A stretch of DNA of 64,000 bases from an uncultured Oscillibacter sp. (GCA_950097265.1 CATNDJ010000002.1:69131-133130); one strand, 5' to 3'; numbered from the stretch's first letter, positions 9,901 to 19,207 are shown. Notes: generated by a model not told the origin, from the letters alone. A program made the numbers and translations.

Positions 9901-10965
9901 CACCACGATGTAGTCCAGGGTGGGCTCGAAGCAGGCGCAGGTCTTCCCGGTGATGTCGTTCTTGATCTCGTCCAGAGTGTACCCCAGGGCGATTTTCGCC
10001 GTGATCTTGGCGATGGGGTAACCCGTGGCCTTGGAGGCCAGGGCGGAGGACCGGGACACCCGGGGGTTCACCTCGATGACGGCGTACTCGAAGCTCTCGG
10101 GGTTCAACGCCAGCTGGACGTTGCAGCCGCCCACGATTCCCAAGTGGGTGATGATGTCCAGGGAGGCGGAACGGAGCATCTGGAACTCCCGGTCCGCCAG
10201 GGTTTGGGTGGGGGCCACCACGATGGAGTCCCCGGTGTGGACCCCCACGGGGTCCAGGTTCTCCATGGAGCAGACGGCGATGACGTTGCCCGCGCCGTCC
10301 CGCATGGTCTCGAACTCGATTTCCTTCCAGCCGAAGATGGCCTTCTCAATCAGCACCTGGGTGATGGGGGACGCGTCCAGGCCCGTCTGAGCGATGACCC
10401 GGAGCCCGGCTTCGTCCCGGGCCGCGCCGCCTCCCGCGCCCCCCAGGGTGAAGGCGGGGCGGACAATGACGGGGTAGCCGATTTTCGCGGCGACGGACAG
10501 GGCCCCCTCGACGGTCTCCGCGATGCCGGAGGCGATGACGGGCTGGCCGATCTCCGCCATGGCCTCCTTGAAGAGCTCCCGGTCCTCGGCCCGGGAGATG
10601 GCGGCGGCGTCCGTGCCCAAAAGGCGGACGCCCTGCTCTTTCAAAAAGCCCTCTTTATCGAGCTGCATGGCCAGGGTCAGGCCCGTCTGGCCGCCCAGGC
10701 CCGCCAGGAGGGAGTCGGGCTTCTCCTTGCGGATAATGCGTTTCATGGTTTCCACGGTGAGGGGCTCCAGGTAGATCTCGTCCGCCATGGCCTGGTCCGT
10801 CATGATGGTGGCGGGGTTGGAGTTGCAGAGAACCACGTCCACCCCGGCCTCTTTCAGGACCCGGCAGGCCTGGGCCCCGGCGTAGTCGAACTCGGCGGCC
10901 TGGCCGATGACGATGGGGCCGGAGCCGACGACCAGGACTTTTTTAATCGTCTTGTCCAGGGGCAT
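6934..10965 (-). CDS. carB: Carbamoyl-phosphate synthase large chain fused to diaminopimelate epimerase
   Basis: One uninterrupted 1343-residue frame. Residues 1-~1065 are a complete CarB: two tandem ATP-grasp halves (VVGSGPIVIGQAAEFDY near the N-terminus, VLGSGPIRIGQGIEFDY at the start of the second half) and a C-terminal MGS-like allosteric domain. Residues ~1067-1343 are a DapF-type epimerase starting FTKMQTCGNDYIF. Its second catalytic-Cys motif is present (GETMACGTGAC, C1286). The first (normally a Cys in the sequence after NADGSE) reads KMAGNALRC, with Ala1137 encoded by GCG. CarB makes carbamoyl phosphate for arginine and pyrimidines. DapF would make meso-diaminopimelate. Loss of the first Cys predicts impaired racemisation unless another residue substitutes. 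carA overlaps the start by 1 base. Confidence 0.92.
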   Translation of the reverse strand: MPLDKTIKKVLVVGSGPIVIGQAAEFDYAGAQACRVLKEAGVDVVLCNSNPATIMTDQAMADEIYLEPLTVETMKRIIRKEKPDSLLAGLGGQTGLTLAMQLDKEGFLKEQGVRLLGTDAAAISRAEDRELFKEAMAEIGQPVIASGIAETVEGALSVAAKIGYPVIVRPAFTLGGAGGGAARDEAGLRVIAQTGLDASPITQVLIEKAIFGWKEIEFETMRDGAGNVIAVCSMENLDPVGVHTGDSIVVAPTQTLADREFQMLRSASLDIITHLGIVGGCNVQLALNPESFEYAVIEVNPRVSRSSALASKATGYPIAKITAKIALGYTLDEIKNDITGKTCACFEPTLDYIVVKMPKWPFDKFADASRTLGTQMKATGEVMSIAPSFEMALMKAVRGAEIGQDSLNRKNTDPAPIWERLRRVDDRRIFTVFEALKAGISVDEIFSITRIDRWFLWKLQGLADFEKTLERDGLTSENYEEGKRLGYPDETLRRLAKTDKLPEEPRTAVYKMVDTCGAEFDAETPYFYSSFDQFCESRAFPRSGRPVIMVLGSGPIRIGQGIEFDYSSVHCVWTLKELGYDVVIVNNNPETVSTDYDTADRLYFEPLYPEDVMHIIAVEKPVGVVVAFGGQTAIKLTQYLDSRGIQILGTSAESIDMAEDRERFDGLLERFHIKRPQGRGVLGMEEALAAANDLGYPVLLRPSYVIGGQNMVIAHNDTDVRTYMNVILSGKVENPVLVDQYLMGKELEVDVISDGADVLIPGVMQHIERTGVHSGDSIAVYPPFSIGDRMLKVIVDCSEKLALSLGTRGLINIQYLIYQGELYVIEVNPRASRTVPYISKVTGVPMVDLATRVMVGQPLKSLGYGTGLYKQPPYTAVKVPVFSFEKLTDANAALSPEMKSTGEVLGLGKNMQEALFKGLVSAGYKVEKQEKGGVLISVNRRDQPEILDTARKLDELGFRLYATDGTAHEIERLGTSVEIVGKLGRDNRVFQLLEDGKIDYVILTGSTEPEYIRDFIRLNHRCVQLGIPCLTSLDTAGALADILESRYNQDNTELVDICHLRERREKLPFTKMQTCGNDYIFLENFDGRITCPESLCVTFCRRHFGVGADGIVLLERSEIADAKMRMFNADGSEGKMAGNALRCVGKYLHDNGFVNKESLTVETASGVKAVTLYTVGGKATSASVDMGKAALDTAALKFTITDPQVVNYPVRIAGRPYRITCVDMGNPHCVVFCDRVDDVDIGFIGPRFEHAPYFPERINTEFIRVVNPSTIKMRVWERGSGETMACGTGACAAVVAAVANGFCEKGRDVTVRVKGGELIVHYTDDFVTLTGDAKLVYTGEIEY

Positions 10966-12032
10966 TAGAGGTCGCCTCCCTTCATCAGGTCCACGAAGCG
11001 GTCGAACAGGAACGCGGTGTCATGGGGGCCGCCCCGGGCCTCGGGGTGGAACTGGACGGTGAAGGCCCGGAGGCCGGGGTAATCCATCCCCTCGCAGGTT
11101 CCGTCGTTGGCGTTGGCAAAGGAGACCCGGCCGGCGCTTACGGAGGCCCCGTCCACGGCGTAGCCGTGGTTCTGGCTGGTGATGTAGGTCCGCACGCCGT
11201 TCAAATCCCGGACGGGCTGGTTTGCCCCCCGGTGGCCGTACTTCAGCTTGTAGGTCTTCCCCCCCGCCGCCAGGGCGGTGAGCTGGTGGCCCAGGCAGAT
11301 GCCGAAGAGGGGGACCTTCCCCAGGAGCTTTTTGATCTGCTCAATCTGGCAGACGTTCTCCGCCGGATCCCCGGGGCCGTTGGAGAGCATGACGCCGTCG
11401 GGGTTTTGGGCCAGCACGTCCTCCGCCGACGCGGAGGCCGGGAGTACCGTCACCTCGCAGCCCCGCTTCCGGAGCTCCTGGATGATGTTGTATTTCGCGC
11501 CGTAGTCCAGCAGGGAGACCCGGAAGCGGGGGGAGCCGCCCTCCGCCGGGAAGACGGCAGGGGCCTTCCCGGTGACGGCCTCCACCACGCCGGAGACGGC
11601 GTATTCCCGGAGGGGGGTCAGGTCCGCCGGGATCTCATCGCAAATCATGGCGTTCATCACGCCGGACTCCCGGATGATCCGGGTGAGCTGCCGGGTGTCC
11701 ACGCCATAGAGGCCGGGGATGTTCCGCTCTTTCAAAAAGCCCTCCAGGTCCCCGGCGCTGCGGAAGTTGGAGGGATGCCGGCACCGCTCCCGGACCACGT
11801 AGCCCTTCACATGGCACGCGCCCTCGAAGTCCTCGGGGATGATTCCATAGTTGCCGATGAGGGGATAGGTCTGCAATACAATCTGTCCCGCGTAGCTGGG
11901 GTCCGTCAGGGTCTCCACATAGCCGCACATGCCGGTGGTGAAGACCAGCTCGCCCAGGGCTTCCGCCTCTCCGCCGAAGCGGAAGCCCTGGAACGCCTGG
12001 CCGTCCGCCAATACCAAATAGCCTTTTTTCAT
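10965..12032 (-). CDS. carA: Carbamoyl-phosphate synthase small chain (glutaminase)
   Basis: 355 residues: an N-terminal CPSase_sm domain, then a class I glutamine amidotransferase with nucleophile Cys in FGICLGHQ and catalytic His in QFHPEA. It releases ammonia from glutamine and channels it to the CarB partner encoded next. I chose the start MKKGYLVLADG at 12032 because AAGGGAGG lies 6 bases upstream; an in-frame start 27 bases further out lacks this. The stop overlaps the carB start (TAATG). Confidence 0.95.
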   Translation of the reverse strand: MKKGYLVLADGQAFQGFRFGGEAEALGELVFTTGMCGYVETLTDPSYAGQIVLQTYPLIGNYGIIPEDFEGACHVKGYVVRERCRHPSNFRSAGDLEGFLKERNIPGLYGVDTRQLTRIIRESGVMNAMICDEIPADLTPLREYAVSGVVEAVTGKAPAVFPAEGGSPRFRVSLLDYGAKYNIIQELRKRGCEVTVLPASASAEDVLAQNPDGVMLSNGPGDPAENVCQIEQIKKLLGKVPLFGICLGHQLTALAAGGKTYKLKYGHRGANQPVRDLNGVRTYITSQNHGYAVDGASVSAGRVSFANANDGTCEGMDYPGLRAFTVQFHPEARGGPHDTAFLFDRFVDLMKGGDL

Positions 12033-12071
12033 GGATGCCTCCCTTGCGCTTATCGACACGTTATCCCCTTT

Positions 12072-12100
12072 ATTATGAGGGTTTTCGGCCCCAGCGTCAA
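12072..12100 (-). promoter_or_regulatory. carAB promoter
   Basis: On the minus strand TTGACG (12095-12100), 17-base spacer, CATAAT (12072-12077). The predicted leader is only ~35 nt, so there is no room for a PyrR-type attenuator or a T-box. Confidence 0.75.
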
Positions 12101-12185
12101 TGACGGATTGATTTTCGGGCGGCGAAGTTTGGGGACGAAAGGTATTACTTTTTGTGTAAAACGTGGAGAGGCGGAAACCGGGGGT

Positions 12186-15100
12186 TCAAAGCTCCACCGT
12201 CCGGCCCGGGGTCAGGAAGTAGAGCACCCGGCGGGCCACGGGAGTTTCCAGACAGCGGGACAGGGCCAGGCTGTACGCCTCCAGTTGGGGGCGGTAGACC
12301 TCCGCCCGGTCCTCCACCTCCTGAGGGGTGAAAACCCGGTCGGTCTTGAAGTCCACCACGGCCAGGCCGGACGGGGTCTCAAAGCACAGGTCCGCCACGC
12401 CCTGGAGCAGGATGGAGTCCTCCTCCGAGGCCTGGGGGTCCATCTGCCGGGCGGGAACCAGGAGGGTGAAGCGGTACTCCCGGAGGGACTTTCGCCCCGC
12501 CGCCTCCGCCGCCCGGATCTCCTCCGCCAGGGGGGAGGACAGGAGGCGGCGAAGAGCGGACCCGTCCACAGCCTCCGCCTGCCGGGGGGTCAGGAGGCCC
12601 TTTTCCTCCAGGGCGGCGATCTGGGCGGGAATATCGGGGTTTTGAAAATCCAGGTACTGGAGGACCAGGTGGGTGGCGGAGCCCCGCTCCGCGGGGGTGA
12701 GTCCTTTCCGCTCCCGGCGGAACAGGGGCTGGGAGAGGGGGCGAAGATAGGGGGTGTGGGCGGCGTTCTCCGCGATCTCCTGGTCCAGGAGGCGGCCCTT
12801 GAGCTGGGTGGCCGTCAGTTTGGCGGGGAGGGCGCTTTCCCGGCGGTAGGGATAGACAAAGGCCAGCAGGGCCGGGTCAAAGGGGACCTGGGGGGCGCCC
12901 TCCGCCGGGCCGGAGCCGGGGCGGGCGGGGCGGTCCCGGAAGTCCCCGGCGTCGTGGACGGCGATTTCCCAGGGGGCGCCGGAGCAGGGCGCAGGGGGGA
13001 CCTCCGCCCCCGCCAGGGCGCGGAGGGGCTCCGCCTCCGGGCGGCAGAGCAGGGGCAGCAGCAGCCACTCGCCGAAGCTCCGGCAGGCGGCCACGGCCTC
13101 CGGCGGGGCGGGACAGGCGGCGGAGGCCGCCAGGCGCTGGAGGCGGGTTTCCGCGAAGTAGAGGGAGTCCACCAGGATCAGCTTTTCTTTGGGGCGGGTC
13201 ATGGCCACGTAGAGGACCCGGAGTTCCTCCGCCAGGTTCTCCCGGCGGAGGGTCTCTTCAATGGCCGTCCGGGCCAGGGTGGGATAACGGATCTTCCGTT
13301 TGAGGTCTACCCGGCGGGGCCCCAGGCCCAGGACGGGGTGAACCAGGACGGAGGCGTCGAAATCCTGGCGGGAGAAGGCGTGGTCCAGGTCCGCCAGGAT
13401 GACGATGGGAAATTCCAGGCCCTTGGACTTGTGGACGCTCATGAGCCGGACGCCGTTCACGGCGGTTCCGGAGGAGGCCGGGGGGGCCTTCCCCTCCTCC
13501 AGCAGGCGGCGGAGCCGGGCGGTGAAGGCGAAGAGGCCCCGGCACCCGCCGGACTCGAAGCTCTCCGCCTGGCGGGCCAGGGAGATGAGGTTTTCCCGGC
13601 GCTCCAGGCCGTTGTCCATCGCCCCGTAGAGCCCCAGGAGGTTCAGCGTGTTGTAGATGTGCCAGAGGAGGCGGTGGACGCTCATGTCCCGGGCCGCCAG
13701 GCGGAGGGCGTTTAAGGTCTCCAGGAAGGCGGCGCAGTCCGGAGCCTCCGAGGCGGCGACGGCCTGGTAAAAATCGCCCTCGGGGGCGGCGGCCCGAATT
13801 TCCGCCAGGCGGTCCGGGGTGAAGCCGAAGATGGGGGAGCGGAGGACGGAAATCAGGGGCACGTCCTGGCGGGGGTTGTCGATGAGCTCCAGCAGGGCCA
13901 CGGCGGTGGAGACCTCCATGGTCTCGAAGAAACCGGACTCCTCCTGGAAGGAGCAGGGCACGTCCCGCTCCGCCAGAGCCGCGGCGAAGGCCGCCGCCCG
14001 GGACCCGGGGGAGCGCATGAGGATCACGATGTCCTCCGGTGCGCAGGGGCGGAAGGAGCCGTCCGGGGCCGTGACGGGGAAGCCCTCGTCCAGCAGCTCC
14101 CGGATGCGCCGGGCCACAAAGCGGGCCTCGGCGGCGAGCCTCTTCACCGGGCGGGGGTCCTCCTCCGACTTCCGGCGGGCGGTGAGAAGGTGAAATTCCG
14201 TTTGGCAGTCCGCCCGGGGGGGATAGTAGGCCGCGCCGAAGTGCAGGGCCGCGTCCTCAGTGTAATCAAGCTCGCCCATTTCTACGGACAGTATATTCTC
14301 GAAGACGAAGTTGGCGGCGTCCAGAATCTCCTGCCGGGAGCGGAAGTTCTGGGAGAGGGCAATTTTCCGGTCCTCGCCCTCCGCGGCTTCGGCGTGGGGC
14401 TTAAAGGCGGCGTATTTCGCCAGGAAGATGGTGGGGTCCGCCAGGCGGAAGCGGTAGATGCTCTGTTTCACGTCGCCCACGGTGAAGAGGTTTTTGCCGT
14501 CCTTGGAGACGGCCCGGAAGATGGCGTTCTGGACCTCGTTGGCGTCCTGGTACTCGTCCACCAGGATCTCGGCGTAGCGGGCGGAGACCTGCTCCCCCAG
14601 GTCTGTGGGAGCGCCGCCGGGCTTTACCAGCAGGGCGAGGGCCAGGTGCTCCTGGTCGGAGAAGTCGGCGGCGTTCAGCCGAAGCTTTTCCGCGCGGAAG
14701 GCGGCGGAGAAATCCGCCGTCAGATCCAGCAGGGCCAGCATGGCCGGGGCCACGGCGGCAAGGTCCTCCAGGGCCTCGTCCCCGGAGACGTCCAGCCAGG
14801 ATTGGAGGGGCTTGAGGGCGGCTTTCGCGCCCTCCCACGCCTGCTTCAGGGAGAGGACCAGGGGGTCGTCCTTCCGGCCCTTGGGGGTGGCGAGGCGTGG
14901 GAAGGAGACGGCGGAAAGCGCCCGGGCGCTCTCCCAGTCCGGGGCCTCGCCGAGGCACCGGAAGCCCTGGGCGGCCTCTAAAAACTTCGCGCCGTAGCCG
15001 GATTTGAGAGGGGGGTCGCCCTCCGTCCGGCCGGCGGCCCGGCGGAGCTGGGCTTCCCAGTGGGCGGCCCGGCGGCGGACGGCCTCCAGCAGGGCCCGGG

Positions 15101-15749
15101 CGTAGGGCGTGCCGTCGAAGCCGGGGGCGGGGGTCTCCCAGGCGGAGCGGCTTTGGCGGAGCCAGGCTTCCGGAGAGGCGTGGCTTTGCAGCTTGTCGTA
15201 GATCTCCAGCACCAGCTCCTCCAGGGCGGAGTCGTCCCGGCCCGCGCCCAGGGTGTCCGCCAGCAGGGCCCCGCCGGGGGTGAGGGTCTCGTAGAACCGG
15301 GAGAGGACCCGGTCCAGACAGCGGCGGCGGATCAGGGCGGCCTCGCCGTCGTCCAGGACGCGGAAATCCGGGGTCAGGGCGTGCTTGTCCTCCTCCCGGG
15401 CCAGGAGATGGGTGTTCTCCCGGAGGAGGGCGGTGCAGAAGGCGTCCACCGTCTTGATATCCGCCTGATAGACCCGGAGGAGCTGGCGGCGGAGGTGGAG
15501 ATTCCCCGGGTCCTCCCCCATGCGGCGGGAGAGTTCGGCGGCGATTTTGCCCCGGAGCTCCGCGGCGGCGGCCCGGGTGTAGGTGATGATCAGGAAGTCG
15601 TCTACGTTGCAGCGCTCCTCCGTCACATAGCGGAAGAGGCGGTCCACCAGGACCCGGGTCTTGCCGGACCCGGCGGCGGCGGAGACCAGGAGGCTCCCGC
15701 CCCGGTTTTCCACGGCGGCTTTCTGCGGGGGGGTCAGGGTTACGGGCAT
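12186..15749 (-). CDS. addA: ATP-dependent helicase/nuclease subunit A (AddA)
   Basis: 1187 residues, the normal size. It is a UvrD-type helicase with Walker A AAAGSGKT (24-31), Walker B LVDEYQDAN, motif III TVGDVKQSIYRFR, motif V SVHKSKGLEFP and motif VI RVLYVAMTRPKEKL. A C-terminal RecB-family nuclease follows with the VVDFKTDR active-site core. With AddB it resects double-strand breaks, recognises Chi and loads RecA. It degrades unprotected linear DNA and processes incoming DNA for recombination. It is translated from the same message as addB, one base after the addB stop. Confidence 0.95.
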   Translation of the reverse strand: MPVTLTPPQKAAVENRGGSLLVSAAAGSGKTRVLVDRLFRYVTEERCNVDDFLIITYTRAAAAELRGKIAAELSRRMGEDPGNLHLRRQLLRVYQADIKTVDAFCTALLRENTHLLAREEDKHALTPDFRVLDDGEAALIRRRCLDRVLSRFYETLTPGGALLADTLGAGRDDSALEELVLEIYDKLQSHASPEAWLRQSRSAWETPAPGFDGTPYARALLEAVRRRAAHWEAQLRRAAGRTEGDPPLKSGYGAKFLEAAQGFRCLGEAPDWESARALSAVSFPRLATPKGRKDDPLVLSLKQAWEGAKAALKPLQSWLDVSGDEALEDLAAVAPAMLALLDLTADFSAAFRAEKLRLNAADFSDQEHLALALLVKPGGAPTDLGEQVSARYAEILVDEYQDANEVQNAIFRAVSKDGKNLFTVGDVKQSIYRFRLADPTIFLAKYAAFKPHAEAAEGEDRKIALSQNFRSRQEILDAANFVFENILSVEMGELDYTEDAALHFGAAYYPPRADCQTEFHLLTARRKSEEDPRPVKRLAAEARFVARRIRELLDEGFPVTAPDGSFRPCAPEDIVILMRSPGSRAAAFAAALAERDVPCSFQEESGFFETMEVSTAVALLELIDNPRQDVPLISVLRSPIFGFTPDRLAEIRAAAPEGDFYQAVAASEAPDCAAFLETLNALRLAARDMSVHRLLWHIYNTLNLLGLYGAMDNGLERRENLISLARQAESFESGGCRGLFAFTARLRRLLEEGKAPPASSGTAVNGVRLMSVHKSKGLEFPIVILADLDHAFSRQDFDASVLVHPVLGLGPRRVDLKRKIRYPTLARTAIEETLRRENLAEELRVLYVAMTRPKEKLILVDSLYFAETRLQRLAASAACPAPPEAVAACRSFGEWLLLPLLCRPEAEPLRALAGAEVPPAPCSGAPWEIAVHDAGDFRDRPARPGSGPAEGAPQVPFDPALLAFVYPYRRESALPAKLTATQLKGRLLDQEIAENAAHTPYLRPLSQPLFRRERKGLTPAERGSATHLVLQYLDFQNPDIPAQIAALEEKGLLTPRQAEAVDGSALRRLLSSPLAEEIRAAEAAGRKSLREYRFTLLVPARQMDPQASEEDSILLQGVADLCFETPSGLAVVDFKTDRVFTPQEVEDRAEVYRPQLEAYSLALSRCLETPVARRVLYFLTPGRTVEL

Positions 15750-15750
15750 G

Positions 15751-18700
15751 TCAGTCGGCCTCCTTTCCTTCGACCTCCCGCCAGAAGTCCTCGGGCTTCA
15801 CCGGGAGAATGACGTTCAGGCGGTCGCCGTCCCGGCCGTCCTGGAAGTGGCAGGCGGGGGCCCAGTCGCAGTACCGGCAGGGGCTGTCCTCCTCCGTGTG
15901 GCAGCAGGGGTCCGCGTCGATGTTCCCCCGGCGGATCTCCCCGGCGATGTCGCGCAGAAGGGACTCCACGTAGCGGCCCAGCTTCCCCAGCTGGGCGGCA
16001 GAGGCCAGGCTGCCGGAGAGGTCCCCGTTCCGGTTCACCCGGAGGGGGAGGTAGCGGGGCTCGGTGAGGGCCTCGTGCTCCATGGCCTGGAGAACCTGGG
16101 GTTCCGCCAGGAGGAGGCCGGAGCGGCGGAGCTGCTTTTCCCGCTCGGCCTGGAGCTTCTCCGGGGAGATGCTGCGCTGGGCGGAGAGAATGCCGTCCCG
16201 GGCGGGGAGGTAGAGGACCCCGGCGGGCTCGATTTCCGCGCCGAAGCGGGCCGGGCCGGTTTTCTGGAGGGCGAAGAGGTAGAGGAGCATCTGGATGTCC
16301 AGGCCCATGCGGACCGCCGAGAGGTCGAAGGACTTCTTGCCGGACTTGTAGTCCACCACCCGGAGGTAGAGCTTTCCGTCCTTCAGCCAGCCGTCCACCC
16401 GGTCCACCTTGCCCCCGATGCGCAGCTCGCCGTCCGGGTCGGAGACGGACACGGCGGGGAGGTCCCCCCCGTCGCCGAAGGAGAGCTCGAAGGCCAGGGG
16501 GACGAAGTCGGAACAGCGCAGCTCCTCCGCCGCCTGGTCCACGACGGCATAGGCGGTGTTTCTCAGGCGGCCGAAGAGATAGCGAAAGCGGGCGTTCCGG
16601 CCCTGGAAATTCCGCAGCTCCTGGTCCACGTACTCGTCAATGTATTTTCGGACCAGGGCGTGAAGGGTCTCCTGGTCCACCTGGGCGAAGCCCCCCAGGG
16701 ACTGCACGTCCCGGGTGACCCGCTCCAGGAGGAAGTGGAGAAAGGTGCCGATCTGCGGCGCGTCGAAGGCGGCGGGGGCCCGGGGCTTGGCCCGCAGGCC
16801 GTACTCCATGAAATAGGAGAAGTGACAGGTGCGGATGCGCTCCAAGCGGGAGGCGCTCATACGGGCCCGCTCCCCATACAGGGCCCGGACGGCCCGGGGA
16901 GACAGGGACCCCCGGGTCTGGGCGGCGGCGCGCTCCATGGCCTCCAGCCGGGGGCGGAAGGCGGGGACCTCCTCCTTCAGCCGGCCCCAGAGGGCCCCGC
17001 CGGGGACGGCGGCTTCCAGGGCGGGCAGGGGGGCCGCCAGCCGGTAGTCCCGGGAGGCGGGCTCCCGCTCCACCCGGAGGGCGGGAAACAGGGCCAGCAG
17101 CCGGTCCACCACAAAGGCGGGGCGCAGCGCCCCCCCGGAGACGTCCGTGACGGGCCAGCTCACCGTCAGGCCCTCCGTGGGCTGGGCAAGGGCGGCGTAG
17201 AGATTCTGGAGCTCCACGCCCATCTGGTCCATGCCGGTGGGAGCCAGCTCCACGCCACGCCGGGCCAGGGCCTCCCGGTCGTCCTCCCCCAGGATGCCGC
17301 CGGACTGGCCGGGGGCGGGCAGCACGTGGTCGTTCGCCCCCAAAAGGAAGAGGTATTTGGCGGCGTGGCGGTCATTCCGGGCGACGCCGGAGACCTGGAC
17401 CTGGTCCAGGGAGACGGGAATGGTGCCCACGCTGTACTCCGCCAGCACCTGGCGGAGCAGGCGGGCAAACTCCTCCAGATCCATGGGCTCCTCCCCCACG
17501 ATCTCCACAAACTGGTCCAGCACGCCGCAGAGAATTTCCCACAGCTGGGCGGTCTCCTCCGCCTCCTGGAGGCGGCCCGCCTCCGCCTGGGACTTCATCT
17601 GGCGCTCCAGGGCGTCCTGGAGGCCCAGTTCCTCCAGAAAATCGAAGAGGGCCTCTACCTTGGCGGCGGCGGTCCCGCCGGCCTTCAGGCCCTCGGCCAG
17701 GCGGGACAGGGGGGCCCGGACCCGGCGGCGCAGGGCGTTGACCCGGGCCAGCTGCTCCTCCCGGCCGGGAGTCCAGGGGGCCCCGTAGCCGTCGGGGTTC
17801 TCCCGCCAGTCCGCGTCCCGGAGCCACATGCCGCCGTGGACCTCCCACTTGAGGGCGTAGTTTTCCAGTTCGTCGCACTCCTCGGGGCTGAGGCCCGCCA
17901 GGCCCGTCTTCAGCCAGCGGAACATGTCGTCGTACTCATACCCCCCGCCGGCGGAGTCCAGAACGCCGGTCAGCAGGCTGAGGACCGGCTTTTCCAGAAT
18001 GTCGCTGCGGCGGCTGAGATAGGCGGGAATCTCGTAGCGCTCGAAGACCGTCTCAATGGCGGCCTCGTAAGCCTCCATATTCCGGGCGGCCACGGTGACG
18101 TCCCGGCAGCGGCACTTCCCCTCCGCCAGGAGGCGGCGGATGGCGGCGGCGGCCTGCTCCACCTCGGAAAAGATGGTGCCGGCCTGGAGGAGGCGGATTT
18201 GGGGGGCCTCCCCCTCCCAGGGGACGGTTTCGCCGAAGAAATGGCGCTCCAAGTGGCCCAGGGGGGAGGGATCCCGGGCGGCGAGGTTCTCGATTTTGAC
18301 GGGTCTGCCCTCCCGCTCCGCCAGGCGGCGGAGGCGCTCCAGGGTGCGGAGGGAGGGCTGGAAGATCTCCTCCCGGCTGCCCGGCTCCCCCAGCAGGGTG
18401 ACGGTGAGGGAGTGGGCCTGGCGGAGGAGAATGGAGAGGCAGCGGCGCTCCTGGGCGGTGAAGTAGGTGAAGCCGTCGATGTAGACGTCCTTATCCAGGG
18501 CGTAGCCGGAGACCTCCAGGCTGTCACAGAGCTTGGTCATCCGGTCCCGGGCGTCCAGGCCGGGGCGGAAGAGGCGGGCCTCGTAGGCGGCGTAAATCAG
18601 GCTCAGGTCCCGGAGCTTGTCCCGGGTGGCCCCGGGGACGGCCTGAGACTGCTCATAGAGAAGCTCGGGAGAGACCTCGTAGCAGCGGAGCTCGTCGAAG

Positions 18701-19062
18701 AGGTCCAGGAGCCGGCGGAGGAAGGCGGACTTCCGGGAGGGGCGTCGGTAGACCGTCAGTTCCGGGGAGACCTCGATGAGGGCCTTTTCCAGGGTGAGGA
18801 GCCTGCCCCCGGCGTCCAGGGTCACCTGGGCCGCGCCGCCGGTGAGAGACAGCACCCGGTCCGAGAGGCGGCGAAAGCTCAAAACCTCCGCAAAGCGGCT
18901 GGCGGAATCGCCGCAGGCCCGGCACAGGTCCACCTCCGCCTGGTGAGAGGCATGCTCGGGGACCAGGAGGATCTGGCCCCGGCCGCCGGGGCGGGCGGCG
19001 ATGCGGCGAAGCACCGCCGTGGATTTGCCGGTCCTGGCCCGGCCGGTCAGCAGCGTCAGCAT
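15751..19062 (-). CDS. addB: ATP-dependent helicase/nuclease subunit B (AddB)
   Basis: 1103 residues. Helicase-like N-terminus with P-loop TGRARTGKST (about 6-15). C-terminal nuclease domain with VVDYKSGKK. The four-Cys iron-sulfur signature is present: one Cys in RIRTCHFSYF, and a terminal cluster in DPCCHTEEDSPCRYCDWAPAC-like spacing. It scans for Chi and cuts the 5' strand in the AddAB complex. An AAGGAGG ribosome-binding site precedes the ATG at 19062. A TATACT -10-like box is visible further upstream without a convincing -35. Confidence 0.94.
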   Translation of the reverse strand: MLTLLTGRARTGKSTAVLRRIAARPGGRGQILLVPEHASHQAEVDLCRACGDSASRFAEVLSFRRLSDRVLSLTGGAAQVTLDAGGRLLTLEKALIEVSPELTVYRRPSRKSAFLRRLLDLFDELRCYEVSPELLYEQSQAVPGATRDKLRDLSLIYAAYEARLFRPGLDARDRMTKLCDSLEVSGYALDKDVYIDGFTYFTAQERRCLSILLRQAHSLTVTLLGEPGSREEIFQPSLRTLERLRRLAEREGRPVKIENLAARDPSPLGHLERHFFGETVPWEGEAPQIRLLQAGTIFSEVEQAAAAIRRLLAEGKCRCRDVTVAARNMEAYEAAIETVFERYEIPAYLSRRSDILEKPVLSLLTGVLDSAGGGYEYDDMFRWLKTGLAGLSPEECDELENYALKWEVHGGMWLRDADWRENPDGYGAPWTPGREEQLARVNALRRRVRAPLSRLAEGLKAGGTAAAKVEALFDFLEELGLQDALERQMKSQAEAGRLQEAEETAQLWEILCGVLDQFVEIVGEEPMDLEEFARLLRQVLAEYSVGTIPVSLDQVQVSGVARNDRHAAKYLFLLGANDHVLPAPGQSGGILGEDDREALARRGVELAPTGMDQMGVELQNLYAALAQPTEGLTVSWPVTDVSGGALRPAFVVDRLLALFPALRVEREPASRDYRLAAPLPALEAAVPGGALWGRLKEEVPAFRPRLEAMERAAAQTRGSLSPRAVRALYGERARMSASRLERIRTCHFSYFMEYGLRAKPRAPAAFDAPQIGTFLHFLLERVTRDVQSLGGFAQVDQETLHALVRKYIDEYVDQELRNFQGRNARFRYLFGRLRNTAYAVVDQAAEELRCSDFVPLAFELSFGDGGDLPAVSVSDPDGELRIGGKVDRVDGWLKDGKLYLRVVDYKSGKKSFDLSAVRMGLDIQMLLYLFALQKTGPARFGAEIEPAGVLYLPARDGILSAQRSISPEKLQAEREKQLRRSGLLLAEPQVLQAMEHEALTEPRYLPLRVNRNGDLSGSLASAAQLGKLGRYVESLLRDIAGEIRRGNIDADPCCHTEEDSPCRYCDWAPACHFQDGRDGDRLNVILPVKPEDFWREVEGKEAD

Positions 19063-19207
19063 GGGAAAGCGCCTCCTTCAGAACATGGTTTCACGTGGAA
19101 CAGTATAGCATAATTTTTCCCGGGCCGGGAGAAAAAATTTTTTCCCGTGCATGGAGGCGTGCAACGATTCCCCAAAACGGCGGGGGGAATGTGAGGGGGA
19201 ATGAAGC

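Noticed and set aside
2954..10968. Very long open frames antisense to the EF-G-like gene (2954-5113) and to carB (7003-10968)
   Set aside because: They are mirror frames produced by GC-rich third codon positions: His/Gly/Val/Ala-rich composition, no domain, no ribosome-binding site, and a clear protein family on the other strand.
12033..12185. Pyrimidine attenuator or T-box in front of carAB
   Set aside because: The predicted leader is only ~35 nt from promoter to start codon; no anti-terminator/terminator pair is seen.
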